Positions 41,240 to 50,579 are shown, numbered from the stretch's first letter. The stretch: DNA of 64,000 nucleotides from Yinghuangia seranimata (GCF_029953285.1 NZ_JASAOI010000055.1:61659-125658); one strand, 5' to 3'. The notes: generated by a model from the letters alone, not told the origin. A program made the numbers and translations.

Positions 41240-42706
41240 ATGTCTGTCGGAGAGTTCCGAAAAGCCTCCGCCACGTCCGCCGACGCGGCCGTGCTCACCG
41301 AGCCCAAGCCGCCCGCGAACCCGCGCCTCGGGCTCGCGCTCCTCGTCATCGCCGCCGCGCAGCTCATGCTCGTGCTCGACGGCACGATCGTCACGGTCGC
41401 CCTCCCGAGCGTCCAGGACTCCCTCGGCATGGCGGAGGCCGACCTCAACTGGGTGCTGAGCGCCTACGCCCTCGCGTTCGGCGGTCTGCTGCTCGCCGGC
41501 GGCCGCGCAGGCGACCTCTTCGGGCGCCGCCGGGTGTTCCGCCTCGGCCTGGTCGTGTTCACCGCCGCCTCGCTGCTCGGCGGTCTCGCGACCGGCGGCG
41601 CGATGCTCATCTCGGCACGCGTCCTGCAGGGCGCGGGGGCCGCGCTCGCGGCGCCGACCGCGCTGTCCCTGCTCGCGACCACGTTCCCGGCGGGCCCGGC
41701 GCGCAACAAGGCGATCGGCGTGTACGGCGCCATGGGCGGGCTCGGCTCGGTCGTCGGCCTGCTGCTCGGCGGCGCGCTCACCGAGTGGCTGAACTGGCGC
41801 TGGGTGCTGTTCGTCAACGTGCCGATCGCGGTGCTGGTGCTGGCCGGCACGTCGGTGCTCGTCGAGGGCGACCGGGAGCGTGGCAAGGTGGACGTGCCGG
41901 GCGCGCTCTCGGCCACGTTCGGCCTCGGCTCGCTCGTCTACGCGATCAACCGCGGCGGCACGGACGGCTGGACCGACACCGTCACGCTCGCGTTCTTCGC
42001 CGCGGCCGCCGTCCTCCTCGCGCTGTTCGCCGTGGTCCAGGCCCGTAGCGCGGCGCCGATGATGCCGGCCCGCGTCGTCGCCGACCGGGGCCGCGTCGGC
42101 GTGAACGTCGTGCTGCTGCTCATGGGCGGCGGCATGATGGCGACCTTCTACTTCCTCACGCTCTACATGCAGGTGATCAAGGGCTACGGCCCGATGCGCA
42201 CCGGCCTGGCGTACCTGCCGTTCGCCGTCGGCATCGGCGTCGCGGCGGGCGGCGTCGGACCGGCGCTGCTCGGCCGGTTCTCCGAGCGTGCGGTGACGAT
42301 GTGGGGCATGGCCCTGGCCGCGGCGGGCATGGCGTGGTTCACGCTGCTCACGCCGGGCGGGAACCCGTGGACGGTGCTGCTGCCCGCGCAGCTGGTGGCC
42401 GGCGTCGGCCTCGGCCTCGCGTTCGTCACGACGACGATCGGCGGGGTGCGCGGCGTCGAGGAGCAGGACACCGGGATCGCGTCCGGCCTGATCAACACCA
42501 GCCAGCAGATCGGCGGCGCGATCGGCCTGGCCGCGCTTGCGGCGGTGGCGACGGCCGTCACCGACCACCGGCTGCCGGGCGACCTGCCCGGCGCGATGAC
42601 CGACGGCTACGTGGCCGGCATCGCGGCGGGCGGCGCGTTGTACCTCGTGGCGATCGTCGTCGCCGCGGTCACGATGGGCCGCAGCAGGCAACTCCAGGAC
42701 CGCTGA
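41240..42706 (+). CDS. MFS drug:proton antiporter, 14-TM EmrB/QacA type
   Basis: 488 residues from ATG 41240 with GGAG 5 bases upstream. After a ~30-residue leader, TM1 carries the DHA2 motif LMLVLDGTIVTVALPSVQDSLG, followed by LNWVLSAYALAFGGLLLAGGRAGDLFGRRRVF (motif A). About 14 hydrophobic segments run to the end, with QVVAGVGLGLAFVTTTIGGVRGVEEQDTGIASGLINTSQQIGGAIGLA as the family's motif C-like region. It pumps hydrophobic drugs or a secondary metabolite out of the cell using the proton gradient. No TetR or MarR gene adjoins it. It lies just outside the proposed biosynthetic cluster and could serve as a second exporter or self-resistance pump, alongside the MMPL protein. Confidence 0.93.
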   Translation: MSVGEFRKASATSADAAVLTEPKPPANPRLGLALLVIAAAQLMLVLDGTIVTVALPSVQDSLGMAEADLNWVLSAYALAFGGLLLAGGRAGDLFGRRRVFRLGLVVFTAASLLGGLATGGAMLISARVLQGAGAALAAPTALSLLATTFPAGPARNKAIGVYGAMGGLGSVVGLLLGGALTEWLNWRWVLFVNVPIAVLVLAGTSVLVEGDRERGKVDVPGALSATFGLGSLVYAINRGGTDGWTDTVTLAFFAAAAVLLALFAVVQARSAAPMMPARVVADRGRVGVNVVLLLMGGGMMATFYFLTLYMQVIKGYGPMRTGLAYLPFAVGIGVAAGGVGPALLGRFSERAVTMWGMALAAAGMAWFTLLTPGGNPWTVLLPAQLVAGVGLGLAFVTTTIGGVRGVEEQDTGIASGLINTSQQIGGAIGLAALAAVATAVTDHRLPGDLPGAMTDGYVAGIAAGGALYLVAIVVAAVTMGRSRQLQDR

Positions 42707-42718
42707 GCGGAAGACGAC

Positions 42719-42750
42719 CCGGCGCCAGGCTCGCACGAGCCTGGCGCCGG
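42719..42750 (+). terminator. Terminator after EmrB/QacA-type exporter
   Basis: CCGGCGCCAGGCTCG (42719-42733) and CGAGCCTGGCGCCGG (42736-42750) pair perfectly over 15 bp around CA; in practice the inner pairs open to make the loop. It begins 12 bases after the stop codon. Confidence 0.8.
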
Positions 42751-42866
42751 TCGCGTTAGGGCACCCTTCGAGGACGTGCCGGGCGCGATGTTTGTACTGT
42801 GTGCCTTTTTCCCACGCCCCCGTCCGCCGCCCGTCCGCGCGGGGATGCGGAGATGCGGAGTTTCCA

Positions 42867-43814
42867 GTGCGCACGCTCACCTCCGACATGGTCGCGGCGG
42901 CCGCCGCACGCATCGACGGCGTCGTCCGGCCGGTGACGGTCGTCCCCAGCGACGCGCCCGCGTTCGCCGGCGCGCGCGTGTTCCTCGCGCTGGAGTTCCT
43001 CCAGTACATGGGCTCGTTCAAGGCCCGCGGGGCGGCCAACTTCACCGAGGCCCTCGTGGAGGCCGGGACGATGCCGGCGGCCGGGGTGGCGGTGGCGACG
43101 GGTGGCAACGCGGACCTGGCGTACGCGTGGGCGGCGGCCCGGCGCGGCGTCCCGGTGACGGTGTTCGTCGCGGACGACGCGGCGCCCGCGAAGGTGGCCA
43201 GGCTGCGCGAACTGGGCGCCGACGTACGGCCGTCCGGCGGCGGACTCGCCGACGTCCAGTCCGCGGCACGCCGCTTCGCCGAGCACACGGGCGCCGTGGA
43301 GGCGCACGCCCCGGACGACCTGCTGGCCCCGGCCGGGGCGGGCACGCTGCTCGCGGAGATCGCCGCCGCCGTGCCGGGCCTGGACACGGTCGTCGTCGCG
43401 GTCGGCGCGGGCGGCATGTTCTCGGGCGTGACCGCGGCCGCGCACGCCCGCGGTGTCCGGGTCGTCGCTGCCGAACCCGTCGGCTGCCAGGCGCTGTTCG
43501 CCGCGTTGGCGGCGGGCGGTGTCGTGGACGTCCCGGCGGACTCGGTCGCCGCGGACTCGCTCGGCGCGCCCCGCGTGTCCGCCGAGGCACTCGCCTGGGC
43601 ACGGCACGCGGACGTGCGCTCGGTCGTGGTGCCGGACGAGGCCATCGTGCACGCGCGCCGGCACCTGTGGGACCACCACCGGATCGCCGTCGAGCACGGC
43701 TCCTCGGCCCCGGTCGCGGCACTGACGACGGGCGCGTACGTACCCGCCCCGGACGAGCGGGTCGCGGTGGTCCTGTGCGGCGCCAACACCGACCCGGGCG
43801 ACCTGGCCGACTGA
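42867..43814 (+). CDS. Serine/threonine dehydratase-like PLP enzyme (fold type II)
   Basis: 315 residues from GTG 42867, placed by GGAG (42857-42860); an upstream ATG in frame gives a non-homologous leader. Lys52 in YMGSFKARGAANF is the Schiff-base lysine. VATGGNADLAYAWAAARRG replaces the usual S-S-G-N-H-A-Q-G phosphate/carboxylate loop, a noticeable change at the site that holds the substrate carboxylate. VVAVGAGGMFSGV is the PLP phosphate loop. The frame ends with VVLCGANTDPGDL as in catabolic dehydratases. No ACT domain, so it is not the regulated biosynthetic IlvA. It likely deaminates Ser, Thr or a related beta-substituted amino acid, or is an isomerase of the same fold. It borders the SARP gene at the edge of the proposed cluster. 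Confidence 0.87.
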   Translation: MRTLTSDMVAAAAARIDGVVRPVTVVPSDAPAFAGARVFLALEFLQYMGSFKARGAANFTEALVEAGTMPAAGVAVATGGNADLAYAWAAARRGVPVTVFVADDAAPAKVARLRELGADVRPSGGGLADVQSAARRFAEHTGAVEAHAPDDLLAPAGAGTLLAEIAAAVPGLDTVVVAVGAGGMFSGVTAAAHARGVRVVAAEPVGCQALFAALAAGGVVDVPADSVAADSLGAPRVSAEALAWARHADVRSVVVPDEAIVHARRHLWDHHRIAVEHGSSAPVAALTTGAYVPAPDERVAVVLCGANTDPGDLAD

Positions 43815-43984
43815 CGCGCGGACAGTGGTCACACCGGGAACACGTACCGGCAATCTGTTTGGTTCGAAACGCGATTACAAAAAACCGCTGGAACCTCCCT
43901 TTACTCGACCTCGGTGTATTGCGCCCGCGTTCCCGACTATTCATGATGTCTGGCTTGGGCATGCCCGACGGGAGGGGGCGTTGC

Positions 43985-44893
43985 ATGGTCGAGGCAATTC
44001 GTTTTGCGGTACTGGGGCCGATACGCGCGTGGCGAAACGGCATCGAAGTGGATACCGGGGCTCCGCAACAACAGGCGGTGCTGGCCGCGTTGCTGCTGCG
44101 CGAAGGGGCGCAGGCGTCGGTGGACCAGTTGATCGACGCGGTCTGGGGCGACGGGCCGCCGCAGACCGCGGCGGCCACCGTGCGCACGTACATCTATCGG
44201 CTCCGGCAGCTTCTGGACGGCGCGCACACCGGCCTGATCGAGTCGGTCGCCGGCGGATACGCGCTCGTCACCGGCCCGGGGACGGTGGATCTGGCGAGGT
44301 TCAACGAGTGGGTGGCACGTGCCCAGACGGCACGTGAGGAGCACGACCCGGCGCTCGCCGCGGCGTGCCTGCGCGAGGGGTTGACGCTGTGGGCGGGCAC
44401 TCCGCTCGCCGGTGTGCCGGGGCGGTACGCGGAGACCCGCAGGGTGCTGTTGGCCGAACAACGGCTTTCGGCCACGGAGGAACTCCTGGCCCAGGAACTG
44501 GCGCTCGGCCGACATGTGCGGGCGGCCGCGGAGTTGTCCGCGCTGGTCGCCGAGAATCCGTTGCGCGAACGATTGCGGGAATTGCTGATGATCGCGTTGT
44601 ACGGGTCCGGCAGGTCGGCCGCGGCACTCGCCGTGTTCCGGGATTCCCGACGGCTGTTTCGCGACGAGCTGGGCCTCGACCCGGGGCCCGGTCTGAACAA
44701 AATCCACCAGCGGATCCTGGACGGCGACCGCACGCTCGCGGAGACTCCGTGGTGCTCCTGGCGGTGCACCGCGGACCTGCCGTCCGACCTGAGCGCGCTG
44801 ACCGGCCGGACGGAGATCACCGGCCATGTGGTGGCGTTGCTCGAACAGCCCGACGGGGATCCGCTGTGGCTCGTACGGGCGTGCGGCCCGTGA
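43985..44893 (+). CDS. SARP-family regulator, short form with vestigial NB-ARC start
   Basis: 302 residues from ATG 43985 with GGGAGGGGG upstream. OmpR-like winged helix ~5-96 (IRFAVLGPIRAWRNGIEVDTGAPQQQAVLAALLL) and BTAD ~100-245 (VDLARFNEWV...LRELLMIALYGSGRSAAALAVFRDSRRLFRDELGLDPGPGLNKIHQRIL). The last ~50 residues (LPSDLSALTGRTEITGHVVALLEQ...LWLVRACGP) match the linker and first strand of the NB-ARC domain in AfsR-type proteins, where a P loop should follow, but the gene stops there. It thus looks like a truncated AfsR that functions as a stand-alone SARP. Such proteins switch on antibiotic clusters. The upstream 170 bases include an A-rich stretch (TTACAAAAAAC). Likely pathway activator for the genes at 44.9-62.3 kb. 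Confidence 0.9.
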   Translation: MVEAIRFAVLGPIRAWRNGIEVDTGAPQQQAVLAALLLREGAQASVDQLIDAVWGDGPPQTAAATVRTYIYRLRQLLDGAHTGLIESVAGGYALVTGPGTVDLARFNEWVARAQTAREEHDPALAAACLREGLTLWAGTPLAGVPGRYAETRRVLLAEQRLSATEELLAQELALGRHVRAAAELSALVAENPLRERLRELLMIALYGSGRSAAALAVFRDSRRLFRDELGLDPGPGLNKIHQRILDGDRTLAETPWCSWRCTADLPSDLSALTGRTEITGHVVALLEQPDGDPLWLVRACGP

Positions 44894-44897
44894 GGCG

Positions 44898-46328
44898 TCA
44901 CGGCTCGGCGCGTAGCGCGCGGTCGACGAGCGTCGCGGCGGCACCGGTGTAGGTGCGCGGATCGCACAGGGCGGCCAGGTCGGTGGGGGCGATCTGACCG
45001 TCGAGCTCAGGAGCGTCGGCGAGGACGTCGCCGAGTGGGCGGCCGGTCGCGGCCGCCCGCTCGGACGCCTGCGTCAGCAGCCGCTTGGCGGCGGCCTTCC
45101 CGAGCAGCGGGGCGAGCCGCGCCGCGAGGCGCTCCGACACCATCGCGCCGCGCGTCAGGTCGAGGTTGGCCGCCATCCGGTCGGCGTGCACCGTGAGCCC
45201 TTCGGCGAGTTCGGCCGCGGTGTGCGCCGCGCCGCCGGCCAGGCGCAGGCACTCCCGCAGCGGCAGCCATTCGGACTGCCAGCCACCGCCCGAACGTTCG
45301 TCCTCGGCGAGCAGGGACTGCGTCAATACGGACGCGAACGCCGGGACCTGCAGGGCGGCGCTGCGGATCATCGCGGCCAGCACCGGGTTCCGCTTGTGCG
45401 GCATCGCCGACGAGCCGCCTCGTCCGACCGGCCCCGGTTCGGCGACCTCGCCGATCTCGGTGCGCGCGAGCACCTGTACGTCGACGGCGAACTTGCCCAG
45501 CGCGCCAGTGGTGAACGCGGTCGCGGCGGCCAGGTCGGCCATCGGCGCACGGAGCGTATGCCACGGCAGCCGGGGCTGCGCCAGCCCGGTCTCCTCGGCG
45601 AACGCGGCGGCCAGCCGGACCGGGTAGCCCTCCGGATCGGGGTCGCCGGGGTGGTCCACGTGGGCGAACTCGAGGTACCCGGACAGGGTTCCGGCCGCGC
45701 CGCCGAGCGAGACGGGCAGTCCTTCGTCGTGGACCAGCGCCAGCCGCCGGTCCGCCGCGAGCACGAGTTCGCGCCAGCCCGCGGCCTTGAGACCGAACGT
45801 CGTCGGCACCGCGTGCAGGACGAGGGTCCGCCCCGGCATCGCCGTGTCACGGTGCCGCGCGGCGAGGACGCCCAACGCCTCGGCGGTACGCCCGAGATCG
45901 GCGCGGATCAGGGCGAGCGCGCGGCGGGCGACCAGCATGGCGCCGGTGTCGAAGACGTCCTGGCTGGTCGACCCCCGGTGCACGTACTCGGCGGCGACCG
46001 GGTCCTGCGCCGCGACGGCCTCGGTGAGCGCCCGAACCAGCGCGACGACCGGGTTCGCGGTCTCCCGCGCCGCCAACGCGACGGCCCGCAGGTCGAGTTC
46101 GCCCCCGCCGGCAACGGCCGTGATGGTCTCGGCCGCGGCCTTGGGCACCACCCCGAGCCGCGCCTGCGCCCGCGCGAGCGCCGCCTCGGCCTCCAACATC
46201 GCCCCGAGCCAGGCCCGGTCGCAGACCGCGGCCTCGACGGGTGTCCCGGCCCGGACGGGCGAGAGCAACCCCGCGTCGAGTTGGACGCTGTGATCGGAGA
46301 AATCGGCGTAGCCGTCGAAGAGTGTCAT
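44898..46328 (-). CDS. Aspartase/fumarase-superfamily lyase, nitrosuccinate lyase (CreD)-like
   Basis: 476 residues. Superfamily motifs: HRGSTSQD (~117-124), and signature GSSAMPHKRNP (305-315) containing the catalytic Ser loop. Conventional annotation would be 3-carboxy-cis,cis-muconate cycloisomerase or adenylosuccinate lyase. However, the N-terminal block LLSPVRAGTPVEAAVCDRAWLGAMLEAEAALARAQARLG resembles my recollection of the nitrosuccinate lyase group (CreD, FzmL) more than PcaB, and no protocatechuate genes are near. The gene upstream in the operon encodes an FAD/NAD(P)-binding protein of the CreE type. Together they would turn aspartate into nitrosuccinate and then nitrite plus fumarate. 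It is the last gene of the leftward operon, 121 bases after its neighbour, and ends 4 bases from the convergent SARP gene. Function not proven by sequence alone. Confidence 0.8.
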   Translation of the reverse strand: MTLFDGYADFSDHSVQLDAGLLSPVRAGTPVEAAVCDRAWLGAMLEAEAALARAQARLGVVPKAAAETITAVAGGGELDLRAVALAARETANPVVALVRALTEAVAAQDPVAAEYVHRGSTSQDVFDTGAMLVARRALALIRADLGRTAEALGVLAARHRDTAMPGRTLVLHAVPTTFGLKAAGWRELVLAADRRLALVHDEGLPVSLGGAAGTLSGYLEFAHVDHPGDPDPEGYPVRLAAAFAEETGLAQPRLPWHTLRAPMADLAAATAFTTGALGKFAVDVQVLARTEIGEVAEPGPVGRGGSSAMPHKRNPVLAAMIRSAALQVPAFASVLTQSLLAEDERSGGGWQSEWLPLRECLRLAGGAAHTAAELAEGLTVHADRMAANLDLTRGAMVSERLAARLAPLLGKAAAKRLLTQASERAAATGRPLGDVLADAPELDGQIAPTDLAALCDPRTYTGAAATLVDRALRAEP

Positions 46329-46449
46329 CAGCCTGCCTCCGGCGAACGGTGCGATCGAGCGCTGAGCGCGGGAGCGTGAGCAGGTGCGCGCGAGTGCGTG
46401 AGGGTTCGGGCACCGGGTTCCGCCGGTAGCGCGCCACCGCCTGTCGTTC

Positions 46450-48402
46450 TCACACGATCACCTCCAGCGGTCTGGCCTCCTCCGTCGCGTCCGTCGGTTC
46501 GGGGAGGCGCAGTACCGAGCGGGCTATCGCGTCCGAGTCGGCCAGGGCGACCGAATCGACGCCGGGGCGGATGCCCGCCGCCGTGACCCAGTGCACCGAC
46601 TCGGTCGGGACGCCGTACGCGAACCGGCGCGGATGCGGCCTTCCGTGGCCGTCGACCAGGCGGTTCGGGCGGGGTGTCACGGCCAGGCCGCCGGTCTCGT
46701 AGGGCGGGGCGTCTGCGGACGGGACGCGGTACGTCGCGGCCTGGCCGGTGCCCAACAAATACTGCAACAGCGGGTCGGAGGTGCACCGGATGTCCGGTTC
46801 CGGCAGCCGGGCCTCGATCAGCGCCTTGGCGCGCACCGGCGGCCCCGGCACCAGCGGGCTGGTCGCGACGAACGCGGCCGCCTCGGTGTCGACGCGGATC
46901 TCCGGTTCGGGCCCGATGAGTTCGAGCACGCCGGCCTCGACCAGCGCGATCATCTCCTCGATCCTGGAGATCGGCGGCCCGATGGACAGAAAGGCGTTCA
47001 GCGGCGTGTACCAGCGCTGCAACTCGTCGCGGTGCGAGGCCCCTTCGAGACCCGCGTGGTCCACCACGAGCCGCACTTCGTTGCGCAGGTCGCGCAGGAC
47101 GTCGACGGCGGCCTTGAGCGGGTTGCCGACGTTCCCGCCCTCGGCCTCGCGCACGTCGCGCCTCAGGTACGCGAGCAGCCACGTCCGGAAGTCGCCCCGG
47201 TCGGCGAACTCCCGTTCACGCCAGGGGTGGGCGAGCCGCTGCCAGTCCCACCGTTCGTCGGTGCCGACACCGAACTTGTCGAGCAGGAGACCGTGTTCGT
47301 CCGGGCCTCGGGCGGCGAGGTAGCGGGTGCCCAGCTCCTCCGCCGCGTCCGCACGCCCTCTCCCGCGCAGCAGTGTCTCGTAGTACACCGCCTCCACCTC
47401 GCGGGCGACCAGCGGCCACACATCGGTCCCGAACCGCACCCACTCCCCCGCCGCGGAGCGTTCCCGCAGCCGGGCGGCGTGGTCGGCGGTGAGCAGGCGC
47501 GGGCTGTACCGCCCGTACGGCCCCTTCTCGTTGCGCCCGCGTGCGTGGTACGGGATGCCGCGCCGCGACGTCGCGTACAACCGCGGCTCGTAGCCCGACG
47601 GGCGGTACCGCAGCCGCCCGTGCTCCCGAGTAAACGTTCCGCCGCGTCCGGCGGTGAGCAGCGCCATGAAGTCGAAGAACCCGAGCCCCAGTCCGCGCAG
47701 CAGCACTCCGCCGCCGGGCGCGACGGCGCCGAGGTCGAGGTCGGCGGGGTTCGCCGGCGTCAGATAGACGAGCCCGTGCGTGTCGGCGAGGGTGAGGTTG
47801 CGCCGCTCGCGGTGGGTCGGCCACGACGGCACGTGTCCTTGCGCGAGCACGACGGCGTCCAGGCCTCCGAGCCAGCCGCCTTGACGGAGCCTCACGCGCT
47901 GGGTGTCGCGTCCGCCGAGGGCGACCGCGAGGGTGCGGTGCACGGTGACGGTGACGTGCGTGGGCGCGTCGGCGACGATGCGGTGGAACATCGCGCGCAG
48001 GTAGTCCCCGTAGAGCGCACGCGTCGGATAGGTGTCGGGACCCAGGTCGCGGGCTTCGGCGGTGGTCTCGTCGGTGTAGCCGTAGCCGCCGCCCACCGCC
48101 GCGACGCCGCGCGCCCACTCGTACAGGCTGGGCCCGGGCTCGATCGGGCCCTCGATGCGCGAGCTCGCGTCGGTGAACACGGTGATCTGCGACGCGACCG
48201 TGTTCATCAGCAGCAGCCGCGACTGGTCGGGCCGCCACACCGCGCCCGCGCCCGGGTCGTACGGGTCGATCAGGTGCACGCTGACTGCGGTGTGCCTGCG
48301 CTCGGAGCGCTCGTTCGCGCACAGGCGTTCCAGGACGGACAGCCCGCGCGGGCCCGCTCCGATGATGGCGATGCTCTTGCGGGCGGGTGATGCGTTGGTC
48401 AC
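46450..48402 (-). CDS. FAD/NAD(P)-binding monooxygenase, aspartate N-oxygenase (CreE)-like
   Basis: 650 residues from GTG 48402, which overlaps the MMPL stop by four bases; the frame continues upstream only as antisense-like read-through of that gene. The N terminus is a Rossmann FAD fold (SIAIIGAGPRGLSVLERL, Gly-rich loop ~13-19) followed by HLIDPYDPGAGAVWRPDQSRLLLMNT, the NAD_binding_9 (FAD-NAD(P)-binding) family pattern. VVLAQGHVPSWPT is the ATG-like second motif. The large middle and C-terminal parts (GVLLRGLGLGFFDFMALLTAGRGG, YHARGRNEKGPYGRYSP, FLSIGPPISRIEEM) match the long ~650-aa members of this family. CreE and FzmM, which oxidise the aspartate amino group to a nitro group, belong here, and the following gene is CreD-like. 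Siderophore- or amino-acid-directed N-oxidation of another substrate remains possible. Confidence 0.82.
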   Translation of the reverse strand: MTNASPARKSIAIIGAGPRGLSVLERLCANERSERRHTAVSVHLIDPYDPGAGAVWRPDQSRLLLMNTVASQITVFTDASSRIEGPIEPGPSLYEWARGVAAVGGGYGYTDETTAEARDLGPDTYPTRALYGDYLRAMFHRIVADAPTHVTVTVHRTLAVALGGRDTQRVRLRQGGWLGGLDAVVLAQGHVPSWPTHRERRNLTLADTHGLVYLTPANPADLDLGAVAPGGGVLLRGLGLGFFDFMALLTAGRGGTFTREHGRLRYRPSGYEPRLYATSRRGIPYHARGRNEKGPYGRYSPRLLTADHAARLRERSAAGEWVRFGTDVWPLVAREVEAVYYETLLRGRGRADAAEELGTRYLAARGPDEHGLLLDKFGVGTDERWDWQRLAHPWREREFADRGDFRTWLLAYLRRDVREAEGGNVGNPLKAAVDVLRDLRNEVRLVVDHAGLEGASHRDELQRWYTPLNAFLSIGPPISRIEEMIALVEAGVLELIGPEPEIRVDTEAAAFVATSPLVPGPPVRAKALIEARLPEPDIRCTSDPLLQYLLGTGQAATYRVPSADAPPYETGGLAVTPRPNRLVDGHGRPHPRRFAYGVPTESVHWVTAAGIRPGVDSVALADSDAIARSVLRLPEPTDATEEARPLEVIV

Positions 48403-50579
48403 GGGGGCGACTCCTGGAAGCTGCCCTGCTGCCGCGGGAGTTCGGGTGCGCCCGCGTCGCCGCCCTCGCGGACGCCCCAACGGGCGTACCAGGGCCGGGC
48501 GAAGCGCGGCGCCCACCAGTTGGCGTCGCCGAGCAGGCGCATCGTGGCGGGCACGAGCAGGACGCGGATGACCGTGGCGTCGATGACGATGGCGGTGGCC
48601 AGGCCGACGCCGATGATCTTGACGATGAGCACCTGCGAGGTCGCGAACGCGCCGATGACGACGACGAGCAGCAGCGCCGCGGTGGTGATGATGCGTCCGC
48701 TGCGCTGCACGCCGACCGCGACGGCCTCGCGGTTGTCGCCGGTCAGGTCGTACTGCTCGCGCACGCGGGAGAGCAGGAAGACCGAGTAGTCCATCGACAG
48801 CGCGAACGCGACCGCCAGGATGAGGATCAGCTGGACGACGTCGATGGTGCCGGTCGGCGTGAAGTCGAGCACACCCTCCAGGTGCCCTTCCTGGAAGAGG
48901 AACACCACGACCCCGAAGGCGGCCAGCAGCGTCACCGCGTTCATCAGGATCGCGTTGACCGGCAGCACGACCGACCCGAACGAGAAGAACAGCAGCACGA
49001 ACGTCGCCAGCACCATCACCAGCAGCATGTACGGCAGCCGCGCGCCCAGCATGTCGAGCAGGTCCGCGAAGACCGCCGTGTTGCCGCCCACGAGCGCCGT
49101 CCCGCCGGGCGGGGGCGGCAGAGCGCGCAGGCCGGCCACGACGTCGCGCCCGTGCCCGGAGATCGGCTCGCCGGTGAACCGGACGTCGACCTTCGCGCTG
49201 TTGCCCTTGACGCCGGTGACCTCGGCGCCGACCACGCCCGGCACCTTCTCGGCGCGCTGCACATAGTCGCCGAGCGCGGCCCGGCCCTCCGGGGACTCGG
49301 CCGCGACCGGCAACGTGACGGCCACCTGCACCGGGTTCGTGGCGTTGCGGGTGAACTCGCGGTCGAGGACGTCCTGCGCCTGGCGGCTGTGCGCGCTGGT
49401 GGGCAGCACGCGCGAGTCGAGCCAGCCGTACGACACCTTCAGGTACGGCAGTCCGAGCAGCACCAGCACGACGAGCACGCCGAACGCGACCGGCACCGGA
49501 CGGCGCATCACCGCGCGGGCGATCCGCTCCCACCAGCCGGTGCGCCCCGGGTCGGCGGGCTTGCGGCCCTTCCACGCCGCAGCGCGCGGGCCCAGCACGG
49601 CCAGCAGCGCCGGCATCACGGTGAGCGAGAACAGCACGGCGAGCAGCACGGCGGCGATGCCGCCGAGCCCGAGCGAGCGCAGGAAGGTCTGCGGGAACAC
49701 GAACAGGCTGGACAGCGCGACCGCGACGGTGACGGCCGAGACGGCGATGGTGCGCCCCGCGGTCACCATCGTCTTGCACAGCGCGTCGGGCACGTCCACG
49801 CCGGCGGCCATCTCCTCGCGGAACCGGCTCACCACGAACAGGCTGTAGTCGATGGCCAGTCCGAGGCCGAGCAGGGTGACGATGTTGACCGCGAACACGG
49901 ACACGTCGAACAGCAGCGCCATCACGCGCAGTACCGCGAGCGAGCCGACGATGGCCAGCACGCCGATGACCACCGGCAGCGCGGCGGCGCGCACGTTGCG
50001 GAAGATGAGGATCAGCAGCACGAACAGCACCGGCAGTGCCAGGGCTTCGGCCTTGCCGAGGTCCTCCTTGCTCTGCGTGTTGACCTCGTCGAACAGCGCG
50101 GCGGGGCCGCCGACCGTCACCTGGAGGTCGGGCGAGGCCAGCCTGTCGTGGATCTTGGTGTAGTTGTCGGTGCGGGCCGCCTCGTCGTCGCCGGCCACCT
50201 GGATCGCCGCGAACGTGGTGTGCCGGTCGGCGTTCACCAGGTCCTGGCGGTGGGTGGTCCAGTACGCCGTGACGGCGCGCACCCGGTCGGCGGGCAGGCC
50301 CGCCAGGAGCCGCTGGGCCGCCTGTTCGTAGGGCGCCTCGTCGACCGTCCAGCGGTCGCTGTGGAAGACGACCACGACGTCGGCGTCCGCCGAACCGCCG
50401 ATCGCCCGGCGCTGCTCGGCGGCGCGCGAGCTCTCGCTCTTCGCGTAGGTGAAGCCGGTGCCGGTCAGGTGGTCGAACACCGTCGACCCGAACAGCCCGG
50501 CGAGGGCGGCGAAGAGGACCGCGGCGGCGACGATCCACCGGCGGCGGCGGTAGGCGAGGCGACCCAGCGGCTCCAGCAT
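48399..50579 (-). CDS. MMPL-family (RND) exporter in the biosynthetic operon
   Basis: 726 residues from ATG 50579, three bases after the stop of the upstream ligase gene. Typical MMPL layout: TM1 (WIVAAAVLFAALAGLFGSTV), a ~130-residue loop, TM block with LGLGLAIDYSLFVVSRFREEMAAG, second loop, and TM block with ILAVAFALSMDYSVFLLSRVREQY. Both Asp-Tyr-Ser motifs for proton coupling are intact. It ends overlapping the next gene by four bases. Its position, tightly coupled on both sides, makes it the probable exporter of the pathway product or a lipid intermediate. Mycobacterial MmpL proteins export products of FAAL-PKS pathways, a close parallel to this cluster. Confidence 0.93.
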   Translation of the reverse strand: MLEPLGRLAYRRRRWIVAAAVLFAALAGLFGSTVFDHLTGTGFTYAKSESSRAAEQRRAIGGSADADVVVVFHSDRWTVDEAPYEQAAQRLLAGLPADRVRAVTAYWTTHRQDLVNADRHTTFAAIQVAGDDEAARTDNYTKIHDRLASPDLQVTVGGPAALFDEVNTQSKEDLGKAEALALPVLFVLLILIFRNVRAAALPVVIGVLAIVGSLAVLRVMALLFDVSVFAVNIVTLLGLGLAIDYSLFVVSRFREEMAAGVDVPDALCKTMVTAGRTIAVSAVTVAVALSSLFVFPQTFLRSLGLGGIAAVLLAVLFSLTVMPALLAVLGPRAAAWKGRKPADPGRTGWWERIARAVMRRPVPVAFGVLVVLVLLGLPYLKVSYGWLDSRVLPTSAHSRQAQDVLDREFTRNATNPVQVAVTLPVAAESPEGRAALGDYVQRAEKVPGVVGAEVTGVKGNSAKVDVRFTGEPISGHGRDVVAGLRALPPPPGGTALVGGNTAVFADLLDMLGARLPYMLLVMVLATFVLLFFSFGSVVLPVNAILMNAVTLLAAFGVVVFLFQEGHLEGVLDFTPTGTIDVVQLILILAVAFALSMDYSVFLLSRVREQYDLTGDNREAVAVGVQRSGRIITTAALLLVVVIGAFATSQVLIVKIIGVGLATAIVIDATVIRVLLVPATMRLLGDANWWAPRFARPWYARWGVREGGDAGAPELPRQQGSFQESPP

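Noticed and set aside
44888..44903. CCGTGA-GGCG-TCACGG hairpin between SARP and lyase genes as a terminator
   Set aside because: Only 6 bp and it overlaps the coding end; too weak to assert.
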